From Planctomycetota bacterium (GTDB taxonomy: Bacteria; Planctomycetota; B15-G4; JADJEK01), in assembly GCA_016709145.1 (NCBI GenBank), contig JADJEK010000001.1, positions 744,001-808,000 on the forward strand: a stretch of DNA of 64,000 nucleotides, read 5' to 3'. The notes under the pieces are model-generated. The model was not told the origin of the DNA. It did no database searches and was given only the letters and a program-made list of their open reading frames with translations. Shown here piece after piece: positions 36,663-44,593 of this stretch (the first letter of the stretch is position 1; the number at the start of each line of letters is the position of its first letter). Position numbers and translations under genes: made by a program.

Positions 36663-37541
36663 TCAGGCGTCCTTCGCGGCGTCGCGGTGCGTGATGTGAA
36701 CGGCCCAGCGTCGATCGACCAGCGCTTTCGCGAGCTCGCGCGCCATGACGACCGAGCGATGCTTGCCGCCGGTGCAGCCGATGCCGACGTTCAGGTACGC
36801 CTTGCCTTCGCGGATGTAGAGCGGCAGCAACGGCTTCACGAAGCCGATCAGTCGCTTCAGGAAGCGGCCGGCCTCGGGATCCGCGAGCACGTAGCGCTGC
36901 ACGTCCTCGTCCTCGCCGGTCTTCTTCTTCAGAGAAGGGACGTAATGCGGGTTCTTCAGGAAGCGCACGTCGAACACCAGATCGCAGTCGAGCGGGATGC
37001 CGAACTTGAAGCCGAACGACAGCACCGAGACGACGAGCTGATTGCCGGCCTCGAACACTTCCATGAGGTGTTCGCGCAGCTGGTATTGGTTGAAGTTCGA
37101 CGTGTCGAGGATCATGTCCGCGATGTTGCGGACGTTCTCGAGCAGCGCGCGCTCTTTCTTGATGCCGTCCTCGGCCCGCGAGTCGAGCGCGAGCGGATGC
37201 GGCCGCTTGGTCTCCGAGAAACGTCGCAACAGCGCCTCGTCGGAGGCCTCGAGGTAGACGACGTGCGGCCGCGGCTCCTGCGCGCGCAGCTTCGCGACCA
37301 GCGGGATGAACTCGTTGAGGAACTCGCCCTCGCGCACGTCGACGACGAGCGCCACGCGCGGAATGGACTCGCGCCGAGCACGCAGCTCTTCGAGGTACGC
37401 GGGGATCAACGTCACGGGCACGTTGTCCGAGCAGAAGAACCCCATGTCCTCGAAGCACTTTACGGCCCCGGACTTCCCGGCGCCGGACAGCCCGGTCACG
37501 AACACGAGTCGGTTGCGGTCACGCTTCGCGGGCTTCGCCAT
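36663..37541 (-). CDS. rapZ: RNase adapter / nucleotide-binding protein RapZ
   Basis: 292 residues. Walker A GLSGAGKS lies at residues 17-24, followed by ALKCFED-like AVKCFEDMGFFCSDNVP, a family signature. FLEASDE-type VYLEASDEALLRRFSETKRPHPL follows. The C-terminal domain has SFGFKFGIPLDCDLVFDVRFLKNPHY and YLNVGIGCTGGKHRSV. In Escherichia coli, RapZ guides RNase E to the GlmZ small RNA and so controls glucosamine-6-phosphate synthase. In other bacteria the homologue (YvcJ) hydrolyses GTP with unclear targets. The usual neighbours rpoN and hpf are not in this window. Confidence 0.93.
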   Translation of the reverse strand: MAKPAKRDRNRLVFVTGLSGAGKSGAVKCFEDMGFFCSDNVPVTLIPAYLEELRARRESIPRVALVVDVREGEFLNEFIPLVAKLRAQEPRPHVVYLEASDEALLRRFSETKRPHPLALDSRAEDGIKKERALLENVRNIADMILDTSNFNQYQLREHLMEVFEAGNQLVVSVLSFGFKFGIPLDCDLVFDVRFLKNPHYVPSLKKKTGEDEDVQRYVLADPEAGRFLKRLIGFVKPLLPLYIREGKAYLNVGIGCTGGKHRSVVMARELAKALVDRRWAVHITHRDAAKDA

Positions 37542-37613
37542 GGCGGGAGAGCATAGAGAGCGGAGGGGGGTTCGCGGGCGTGCGGTGTCGGGGCGACTCG
37601 AGTCCCTCGCCCG

Positions 37614-38507
37614 CTACGACCAGTCGAGCTTCAGGGGATTCCACGTTCCGTCGAAGCCGCGGAGCACGGGATCCATCAGCGACTTCGCGATTCCGTGGAC
37701 CTCGGCCAGAGTCCGCCACGGCAGACGATCGATCCTCGCCATGCGTTCGTAAACCGGCACCCAGTGCTCGGGCGGAGGAGGCAGCGCCGTCGGAAGCGCA
37801 TGGGTGGCTCTCCGACTGAAGACGCTGACGCATGCTTCGCGCAGTTCCTTCGCATCGATGCCCCGCGTGGTGGCGAGGAGTGCCAAGTCCGGCAGGTCTT
37901 TCACTCGTGAGTTCGGTCGCTTGCGAGGAAGGGTGTAGGCGTGGAGCTTTTCGGCAACATGTGCCTCGATCGGGTAGATCCGAAATCGCGGACGCTGAAT
38001 GCCGACGAACCGAAGAAGGTCGCTGCCGTCGATCGCGTCCGGAGTTCCCGGAAACGGTTCCGCGAGCGCGATGTCGACTCCGAAGGGGAAGCCGTACTGC
38101 TTCCCCGCGAGCGTGGCGCAAGCGCGGTATCGGCGCCCTCCATAGGTCAGACCTTCGGCGTCGATCTCGGGGTGCGTGGCATTCGGCGCGAGCTCGAACG
38201 TGAGCCAGTCACCGAGATCCTGCCTGCCGACGTTTCAAAGGAGCTCGAACACCGAGGTCGGATCGTCGGTCGCTCGCAGATCGACGTCGCGCGTGGTTCG
38301 AGCACGCTGGATGCGGAGTTCGAGAGCTACTCCCCCCTTCAACACTACGTCCCGTCCCAACGCCCGGAATGCGCGCTCGAGGAACCGTTCGAAGACAAGG
38401 ATCTGTCGCACGCGCGAGAGATCGGAGTCGATCGAACTCGCGTGCGCACGCAGTCGCGATTCGAGCGCAGTCCGGAACGCGATCGGGGTCGCGTAGCGCT
38501 GGCTCAT
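37614..38507 (-). pseudogene. abiEii: AbiEii-type nucleotidyltransferase toxin with an in-frame TGA
   Basis: The minus strand from the ATG at 38507 encodes MSQRYATPIAFRTALESRL, then FERFLERAFR and VVLKGGVALELRI followed by TTRDVDLRATDD. KGG and the D-x-D pair are the nucleotidyltransferase motifs. TGA stands at 38235-38237, right after VFELL, but the same frame goes on with NVGRQDLGDWLTFELAPNA, GLTYGGRRYRACATLAGK, FPFGVDIALAEPFPG, IEAHVAEKLHAYTLP and VKDLPDLALLATTRGID to the stop at 37614. The combined length (about 297 codons) is normal for AbiEii, so a single point mutation (for example CGA to TGA) has probably disabled it. AbiEii toxins of type IV systems act through a GTP-binding nucleotidyltransferase fold. 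The ATG overlaps the antitoxin stop (ATGA). Confidence 0.75.
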
Positions 38508-39106
38508 CCGGACACCCGGCTTCGATCTCGCCGATTCAGTGCGGCTCGAAGCTCGCGCGCGAGTTCACGTGACACGAGTCCTCGCTGCACCGCCTGCGCG
38601 ATCGACTGGCGGATCAGGTCCGGATCACCTTGGTCGGCCACGAGATCGCGGATCGTCCGGACCACGCTAGTGATGGGAATCGACTGGAACCAAACGCGAT
38701 CGGTCGTGCCGATCCTGGCGTGATGCACGACGACGCCGCTCGGCGTCGTGAGGCGGCGGATTCGCCATGATTCGGGCACCGTCAGGTGAGCGCGGTTCGG
38801 AAGTGCGTCCGAGAGCCCGTGGAGCACGAGCGCGGTTTCGTGACTGAACGTGCCGGCCTTGCCCGACCACAGCCAGACCACGACGAGATCCTCGGTGTCG
38901 GACGTCGGAAAGCGAGCCAGTCGATAGACGCCGCGCCGAGCCCGATGGATCGCGCCAGCGTTCACGTGGTGATGGAGAAGCGGCGCGGAGAACCCACAGT
39001 CAGCCGCATCCGCGCGACTGAAGTAGCCGGACTGGCTCTCGCAAATGCGGTAGAGATCGTCCCATTCGGGCCGTGTGTGGGGCTTGTTCTTCGACCTGGC
39101 GGCCAT
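38504..39106 (-). CDS. abiEi: AbiEi-family antitoxin (type IV toxin-antitoxin)
   Basis: 200 residues. The N-terminus (WDDLYRICESQSGYFSRADA, then YRLARFP) is the winged-helix AbiEi_4-type domain that binds the promoter. The rest has the typical phrases ETALVLHGLSDALPNRAHLTVP, VHHARIG, IPITSVVRTIRDLVAD and AVQRGLVSRELAREL. AbiEi represses the operon through its winged helix and counteracts AbiEii without direct contact. It precedes and overlaps the toxin gene, the usual order. The 131 bases up to the divergent kinase gene should contain its operator. The antitoxin frame is intact although the toxin is broken. Confidence 0.88.
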   Translation of the reverse strand: MAARSKNKPHTRPEWDDLYRICESQSGYFSRADAADCGFSAPLLHHHVNAGAIHRARRGVYRLARFPTSDTEDLVVVWLWSGKAGTFSHETALVLHGLSDALPNRAHLTVPESWRIRRLTTPSGVVVHHARIGTTDRVWFQSIPITSVVRTIRDLVADQGDPDLIRQSIAQAVQRGLVSRELARELRAALNRRDRSRVSG

Positions 39107-39205
39107 GCGCGAAGGTTAAGCCACACTGAACCAATCTGCAACGAGCCGCACGGCGGCGATTCGCCGGACGCAGCCCTCGGAATCGGGTTCAACCCGCCCC
39201 TGCGC

Positions 39206-39218
39206 TACCCTGCGCCTC
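39206..39218 (+). promoter_or_regulatory. Conserved leader motif shared by the three kinase-FGE genes (copy 1)
   Basis: The 13-base string CGCTACCCTGCGC occurs upstream of all three kinase-FGE genes, with TACCCT at 39206, 41569 and 44560, always 31-34 bases before the ATG. TACCCT could be a -10 box, in which case all three share a promoter type, or the string may be leftover duplicated sequence. An adequate -35 box is not obvious in each copy. Confidence 0.4.
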
Positions 39219-39237
39219 CCCGAAGGGGAACCCGCCG

Positions 39238-39957
39238 ATGCCGCGCACCCGTCCCGAACAACTCCTGCTCGAATACCTCGACGCGCGTGAACGCGATCCG
39301 TCGCTCACGTTCGTCGCGTTCTGCGCGAAGCACCCCGCCGAAGCCGCCCAGCTACGGGACGTCTTCCGCGGTTGGCGGCTCGCGCACGAGACCGGCGCGC
39401 AGGGCTCGCTGGCTGCGCGCATCGCGAAGCGTTTCGGCGCGAACGCCGATCCGCGCGTCGCGCTCGACGGCGGCACCGACGATCCGATGGACTCCTCGCT
39501 GCTCGAGGCGTTGAAAGGTCGCGGGCCGTCGTCGTTCCGTTATCGCCTGAAGGGCGAGGTCGCGAAGGGCGGCATGGGCGTGATCCTACGCGTGTGGGAC
39601 GAAGACCTGCGGCGGCACCTCGCGATGAAGGTCATGCTCGACCACCCGCAAGGATCGTCATCGCGACTGTCGCGCTTCCTCGAAGAAGCGCAGGTCACCG
39701 GCCAGCTCGATCACCCGGGCATCGTGCCGGTCCACGAGCTCGGCATCGACGCGCGCGGCCGCGTGGGTCCAACACAACAAGGGCATGGCGAGCGCCGCGG
39801 CCGCGCTGTTCGTCGTGCTCATCGGCGCGACCACCGTCGTCCTGCGCAAGAACCACGAAGTCGAGGCGAAGAACGTCGAGGTCTCCGCGCGCAAGGCGGA
39901 GTTCGATCAGCTCGCCGGAGTCGTGCTGCTCGAGAGCGCGAAGGCGAGCGAGCGTGA
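39238..39957 (+). pseudogene. Kinase-FGE paralogue 1, 5' fragment (kinase cut by deletion)
   Basis: It starts like its two paralogues: a 95-residue N-terminal helical domain (EQLLLEYLDARERDPSLTF, FCAKHPAEAAQL) and then the kinase N-lobe with the glycine loop GEVAKGGMGVILRVWDEDL and the catalytic lysine in HLAMKVMLD. At HELGIDARGR (about 39765) homology jumps straight to the sequence encoding WVQHNKG, which in paralogue 2 comes after the whole kinase. Compared with paralogue 2 about 737 bases are missing (42125-42861 there). A GTG triplet flanks both ends, and 737 is not a multiple of three, so the frame also shifts. HRDLKPAN, the activation loop and the C-lobe are all gone. The fragment as translated ends at 39957 and cannot be an active kinase. 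Confidence 0.75.
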
Positions 39958-41287
39958 GCTCTATCCCGCGCGCCCCGACCGCATCGCGTCGATGCGGCGA
40001 TGGCTCGCGAACGACGCCGCGAAGTTGCTCGCGATGCGGCCCGCGCTGAGCGCGACGATCGCGGACCTCGAGTCGCGTGCCGAAGCGCGCTCCGAGCGTG
40101 CGTTCGACGACGAATCGCAGGAGTTCCTGCACTCGACGCTGACCGCGCTGCGGTCGGACTTGGACACATTCGACGCGGATCTCGTCGCCGGCGTCCGTCG
40201 ACGCCTCGCGTGGGCGGAGCGCATCGAGACGCTCACGCTGCGGCATCCGAACGCGCGCGTGACGTGGGACGACGCGCGCTCCGCGATCGCGAAGGCCGAC
40301 GGCGTCGTCGCGTCCTCACGCTATGCGCTCACGCCGATCGACCTGAAGCCACAGATCGGACTAGTGCCGATCGGCATGAATCCCGTGACGAAGTTGTGGG
40401 AGTTCTACGACCTGCACTCCGCGGGAGGTGGCAGCAGCGATGAGACCGACCCCGCGAGCCTCGAGATCCCGACGCATCGCGACGATGGCTCGATCGAGAT
40501 GAAGGGCGAGACGGGCATCGTGTTCGCATTGATCCCAGGTGCGACGTTCGTGCAAGGCGCGCAGAAGGACGATGGGTCCGCGCCCCTGTTCGATCCCGCC
40601 GCCGAAGGAGACGAAGCGCCCCAGTCCGTCACGCTCGCGCCGTACTTCATGGCGCGGCACGAACTGAAAAGAGGTCAGTGGGCACGCCTGACGGGAGGAG
40701 GCGATTCGAGCGGCGCCCCACTCGGCATCACCTACGACGGTCCGACGCGAGCGATCGGCTGGGCTCATCCGGTCGAGAACGTGTCGTGGACGGACTGCGA
40801 GACGCACTTGCCGCGCGTGGGATTGCGACTGCCGACCGAAGCGCAATGGGAGTACGCGGCACGCGCGGGAACCGAGGCGCCGTGGTGGACGGGACGCGAA
40901 CCATCGAGTTTGAGCGGAGCCGCGAACGTCCTCGACCAGCGCGGCGCGAACGCGCAGCCGGCGTGGGGCCAGCCGCAGGGCGACTTCGATGACGGTTACA
41001 TCGCCTTGGCCCCGGCGGGCGCCTTCGCGGCGAACGCGTTCGGCATGCACGACGTGCACGGCAACATCGGCGAGTGGTGCGCGGATGCGTACTCCGGGAA
41101 ACTCGCGGAACCGCGGGTCGGCGATGGGCTGCGCTCGCCGACGACGCCGGACGCGCTCTTCCGCGTGCATCGGGGCGGGAGCTTCAGCTCGAACGCGCAG
41201 ACCGCCCGAGCGGCGTACCGAATGAACGTACCGCCCGAGTTCAAGAGCAGCGGACTCGGCGTCAGGGCGGCGAGGGATGTGGAGTGA
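39785..41287 (+). CDS. Kinase-FGE paralogue 1, 3' part: TM segment plus FGE/SUMF1-like domain
   Basis: An open frame of 500 residues that is the remaining C-terminal part of paralogue 1. It has a TM helix (ASAAAALFVVLIGATTVVLR), a short charged coiled coil (KNHEVEAKNVEVSARKAEF), a helical linker and, from about residue 235, an FGE/SUMF1 fold: VFALIPGATFVQGAQ, HPVENVSWTDCE, LPTEAQWEYAARAGTEAPWW, GMHDVHGNIGEWC and VHRGGSF ending LGVRAARDVE. The active-site cysteine pair of true formylglycine enzymes is not seen, so it is probably a C-type-lectin-like binding fold. It could be made on its own from the ATG at 39785 as a membrane-anchored sensor without kinase, or the whole locus may be dead. Confidence 0.6.
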   Translation: MASAAAALFVVLIGATTVVLRKNHEVEAKNVEVSARKAEFDQLAGVVLLESAKASERELYPARPDRIASMRRWLANDAAKLLAMRPALSATIADLESRAEARSERAFDDESQEFLHSTLTALRSDLDTFDADLVAGVRRRLAWAERIETLTLRHPNARVTWDDARSAIAKADGVVASSRYALTPIDLKPQIGLVPIGMNPVTKLWEFYDLHSAGGGSSDETDPASLEIPTHRDDGSIEMKGETGIVFALIPGATFVQGAQKDDGSAPLFDPAAEGDEAPQSVTLAPYFMARHELKRGQWARLTGGGDSSGAPLGITYDGPTRAIGWAHPVENVSWTDCETHLPRVGLRLPTEAQWEYAARAGTEAPWWTGREPSSLSGAANVLDQRGANAQPAWGQPQGDFDDGYIALAPAGAFAANAFGMHDVHGNIGEWCADAYSGKLAEPRVGDGLRSPTTPDALFRVHRGGSFSSNAQTARAAYRMNVPPEFKSSGLGVRAARDVE

Positions 41288-41335
41288 GTCTCTCGGTAGC
41301 GGTGCGTGGGGGGCCGTCTCTCGTCGTCCCTCGGG

Positions 41336-41450
41336 GACGGAACGCGAACGCCTGACGGGGACAGTCCCCTCATCTGCTCTGTCCCCGTCTGGGCATGGCG
41401 GGCATGGCGGGGACAGTCCCCTCATCTGCTCTGTCCCCCGCATCCCTCGC
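41336..41450. repeat. REP-like repeat, double copy
   Basis: Two near-identical units, each GGGGACAGTCCCCTCATC followed by TGCTCTGTCCCC, lie about 60 bases apart, preceded by GGAACGCGAACGC. GGGGACAG pairs with CTGTCCCC inside each unit to make a hairpin. They fill the gap after kinase paralogue 1. Confidence 0.7.
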
Positions 41451-41472
41451 GTCCCTCGTCGTCCTCCGTGTC

Positions 41473-41568
41473 GGAACGCGAACGCATGACGGGGACAGAC
41501 CCCGATGCGGGGTCAGTCCCTGGACGCTTCGCGTCCCTCGCGTCCCTCGCATCCCTCTCATCCCTCGC
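41473..41568. repeat. REP-like repeat followed by TCCCTC tandem repeats
   Basis: GGAACGCGAACGCATGACGG introduces GGGGACAGACCCCGATGC and a second GGGGTCAGTCCC arm. Directly after it (41531-41568) come four or five degenerate 9-10 base units of the form TCCCTCGCG/TCCCTCTCA. The 5' part is almost identical to the copies at 48192 and 50142, and a similar TCCCTC array follows the 50142 copy. The array ends in the CGCTACCCTGCGC motif before kinase paralogue 2. Confidence 0.7.
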
Positions 41569-41599
41569 TACCCTGCGCACCCTCCCGCGGGACCCGCCG

Positions 41600-44482
41600 A
41601 TGCCACGCTCCCATCCCGAGCTCCTCCTTCTCGCGTACCTCGACGCGCGCGAGCGCGACCCTTCCCTCACTTTCGACGCCTTCTGCGCGAAGCACCCCGC
41701 CGAGTCCGCCCAACTTCGCGATCTCTTCCTCGGGTGGCGGCTCGCGCACGAGACCGCAACGAAAGCGTCTCTCGCCGATCGCCTTCAGCAACGCTTCGGT
41801 TCCCGAGCCGATCCGAGGATCTCGCTCGAATCCGGCGCCGACTCCGCGGTCGATCCCGCGTTGCTCGACGCTCTCAAGTCGCGTGGACCGTCGTCCGCGC
41901 GCTATCGCCTGACGGGCGAAGTCGCGAAGGGCGGCATGGGCGTGATCTTGCGAGTGTGGGACGAGGACCTGCGTCGCCACCTCGCGATGAAGGTCATGCT
42001 CGACGAGCCCGAGGGCGCGGCGTCGCGCCTGTCGCGCTTCCTCGAGGAAGCCCAAGTCACCGGCCAGCTCGATCATCCGGGCATCGTGCCGGTCCACGAG
42101 CTCGGCATCGACGCGCGCGGCCAAGTGTTCTTCACGATGAAGCTCGTGAAGGGCAAGACGTTCGAGCAAGTGCTCGACGCGGTGAAGCGCGGCGACGACG
42201 GCTGGAACCTCACGCGCGCGCTGTCCGTCGTGCTGCGCGTCTGCGAAGCCATGGCGTTCGCGCACGAGAAGGGCGTGATCCACCGCGACCTCAAGCCCGC
42301 GAACATCATGGTCGGCCGCTTCGGCGAGACCTACGTGATGGATTGGGGACTCGCGCGCGTCCTCGGCATGCACGACACGAAGGACACTCGGCCCCGTCCA
42401 CACGACGCGAGCATGGTCCGCACGTCGCGCCGCGAATCGTCCGCGGGGAACCCGAACTCGCCGCTGCTGACGATGGACGGCGACTTGATCGGCACGCCGG
42501 TCTACATGTCGCCCGAGCAAGCGCACGGCGACCTCGAGCGCATCGGCACACCCAGCGACGTCTACGCCGTCGGCGCGATCCTCTACCAACTGCTGTCGGG
42601 CCAGATGCCGTACGTCGAGGCGGGCTCGGATTCGGCGCCGTACTCGATCCTCGAGCGCGTGAGGAGCGTCCCGCCGAAGCCGCTGCACTCGGTCGCGCGC
42701 GACGTGCCGGTCGAGCTCCTCGCGATCTGCGAGAAGGCGATGGAGCGCGAGCCGAAGCAGCGCTACGCGTCGATGCTCGATCTCGCCGACGACTTGCGTG
42801 CGTACCTCGAGCGCCGCGTCGTGAAGGCGTACGAGACCGGCGCGTTCGCCGAAACCAAGAAGTGGGTCCAGCGCAACAAGGGCCTCGCGAGCGCGGCCGC
42901 CGCGCTGTTCGTCGTGCTCGCGGGCGCGACGGTCCTCATCGCGAACAAGAACCGCGAGGTGGAAGCGAAGGCCGTCGAGGTCGAAGCGAAGAACGTCTCG
43001 CTGGGCACGGCCAACGCCGAGATCACGAAGCAGAAGGCCGAAGTCGAAGCCCGCCGCGCCGAAGCGGAAGCGCGTCGCGCCGAGGCCGAGGCGCGCAAGG
43101 CGGAGTTCGACCAACTCTCGGGCGTGGTCCTGCTCGATCTGGCGCGCACGAACGAGTTGGCGCTGTATCCCGCGATCCCCGCGAAGACCGAGTCCATGCG
43201 GCGTTGGCTCGAGAACGACGCCGCGAAGCTGCTCGCGATGAAGCCGACGCTGGCGCGGACGGTCGCGGACCTCGAAGCGCGCGCGTTGCCGCAGACCGAC
43301 GCCGAGCGCGAATCGCGTCGCTTCCTGCACACGACGTTGAGCACGCTGCTTGCGGACCTCGCGACGTTCGAAGCCGACACCGTCGCGAGCGTGCGTCGCC
43401 GCGTGGCGTGGGCGGAGCGCATCGAGTCGTTGACGCTGCATCACCCGAACGCGCGCGTGACGTGGGACGAGGCGCGCGCGGCGTTGGCGAAGGCGGACGA
43501 CGTCGTCGCGTCGTCGCGCTACCAAGGGACGTCGATCGACCTGCGACCACAGCTCGGCCTCGTGCCACTCGGCATGAACCCGGTGACGAAGTTGTGGGAG
43601 TTCTACGACCTGCGCAGGGCATGCGACCTGAAGGCGGGCGAGGATCCGGCGCACCTCGAGATCCCCGCGCATCGCGCGGACGGATCGATCGAGGTGAAGG
43701 ACGGCACCGGCGTCGTGTTCGTGCTGATCCCGGGCGGGACGTTCGTGCAGGGAGCGCAACCGGACGACGAGTCGGCTCCGAACTTCGATCCGGGGACGAA
43801 GCTCGACGAAGTCCCGCAGACGGTCACACTCGCGCCGTACTTCTTGGCGCGGCACGAGCTGACGAAGGGCCAGTGGTTCCGCATGACGGACGGCGACGAG
43901 CCGAGTTGGTATCGCCGCGACCAGACGTACGCCGACGATCCTGTCGCGATCGGTTGGAGTCATCCCGTCGAAATGGTGACGTGGGACGACTGCGCGCTGC
44001 GCTTGTCGCGGATCGGCTTGGCGCTGCCGACCGAGGCGCAGTGGGAGTTCGGCGCGCGCGGAGGTACGCAGACTCCGTGGTGGACGGGGAAGGAGGCGTC
44101 GACGCTCGCGGGCGCGGCAAACGTCGTGGACCAACGCGCCGAGAGCGCGTTCCCGGCGTGGGGACGCCAAATGGGTGACTTCGACGACGGCTACGCCGGC
44201 ATGGCTCCGCCCGACGCGTTCCGGGCGAACCCGTTCGGCCTGTTCCACGTCCACGGCAACGTCTGGGAGTGGTGCGCCGACCTCTACGCATTCCCCTACG
44301 TCGATCCACGCGAGGGCGACGGTCTGCGTACACCGCCGGTCACGGACGCACCGGTGCACACGCGCCGCGGCGGTGGCTTCAACAACACCGCCGCGTTCGC
44401 GCGCTCGGCGTATCGCGACGACGGCGCGCCGTCGAGTCGGCTGAACAACCTGGGAGTGCGCGCCGCGCGGGGAATCGACTGA
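41600..44482 (+). CDS. Ser/Thr protein kinase with TM helix and C-terminal FGE/SUMF1 fold (paralogue 2, intact)
   Basis: 960 residues from the ATG at 41600. Layout: N-terminal helical domain (1-95); PknB-type kinase about 100-405 with the glycine loop GEVAKGGMGVI, Lys in HLAMKVML, HRDLKPANIMV (about 228) and DWG in place of DFG (YVMDWGLARV), then GTPVYMSPEQA and DVYAVGAILYQLLSG; TM helix about 430-450; a coiled coil rich in EAEARRAEAEAR; a helical linker (MRRWLENDAAKLLAMKPTLA); and from about 700 the FGE-like domain (VFVLIPGGTFVQGAQ, LPTEAQWEFGARGGTQTPWW, NVWEWCADLY, RRGGGFNN). All catalytic kinase residues are present. The kinase should be cytoplasmic and the FGE part periplasmic, suggesting a transmembrane receptor kinase. 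It is the only copy of the three that is both complete and of plain architecture. Confidence 0.9.
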   Translation: MPRSHPELLLLAYLDARERDPSLTFDAFCAKHPAESAQLRDLFLGWRLAHETATKASLADRLQQRFGSRADPRISLESGADSAVDPALLDALKSRGPSSARYRLTGEVAKGGMGVILRVWDEDLRRHLAMKVMLDEPEGAASRLSRFLEEAQVTGQLDHPGIVPVHELGIDARGQVFFTMKLVKGKTFEQVLDAVKRGDDGWNLTRALSVVLRVCEAMAFAHEKGVIHRDLKPANIMVGRFGETYVMDWGLARVLGMHDTKDTRPRPHDASMVRTSRRESSAGNPNSPLLTMDGDLIGTPVYMSPEQAHGDLERIGTPSDVYAVGAILYQLLSGQMPYVEAGSDSAPYSILERVRSVPPKPLHSVARDVPVELLAICEKAMEREPKQRYASMLDLADDLRAYLERRVVKAYETGAFAETKKWVQRNKGLASAAAALFVVLAGATVLIANKNREVEAKAVEVEAKNVSLGTANAEITKQKAEVEARRAEAEARRAEAEARKAEFDQLSGVVLLDLARTNELALYPAIPAKTESMRRWLENDAAKLLAMKPTLARTVADLEARALPQTDAERESRRFLHTTLSTLLADLATFEADTVASVRRRVAWAERIESLTLHHPNARVTWDEARAALAKADDVVASSRYQGTSIDLRPQLGLVPLGMNPVTKLWEFYDLRRACDLKAGEDPAHLEIPAHRADGSIEVKDGTGVVFVLIPGGTFVQGAQPDDESAPNFDPGTKLDEVPQTVTLAPYFLARHELTKGQWFRMTDGDEPSWYRRDQTYADDPVAIGWSHPVEMVTWDDCALRLSRIGLALPTEAQWEFGARGGTQTPWWTGKEASTLAGAANVVDQRAESAFPAWGRQMGDFDDGYAGMAPPDAFRANPFGLFHVHGNVWEWCADLYAFPYVDPREGDGLRTPPVTDAPVHTRRGGGFNNTAAFARSAYRDDGAPSSRLNNLGVRAARGID

Positions 44483-44593
44483 GTTCGCGGGCCGGGTCGC
44501 CGACCGCGAGCACACCGTGACGTTCCCCGCCCTGCGTTCGCATCCGGGACTCCCCTCGCTACCCTGCGCCTCGCCACAGGGGGGACCCGTCCG

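Noticed and set aside
38235..38237. TGA in AbiEii as selenocysteine or recoded codon
   Set aside because: No SECIS-like structure was seen and the position is not conserved as Cys in the family. A point mutation is simpler.
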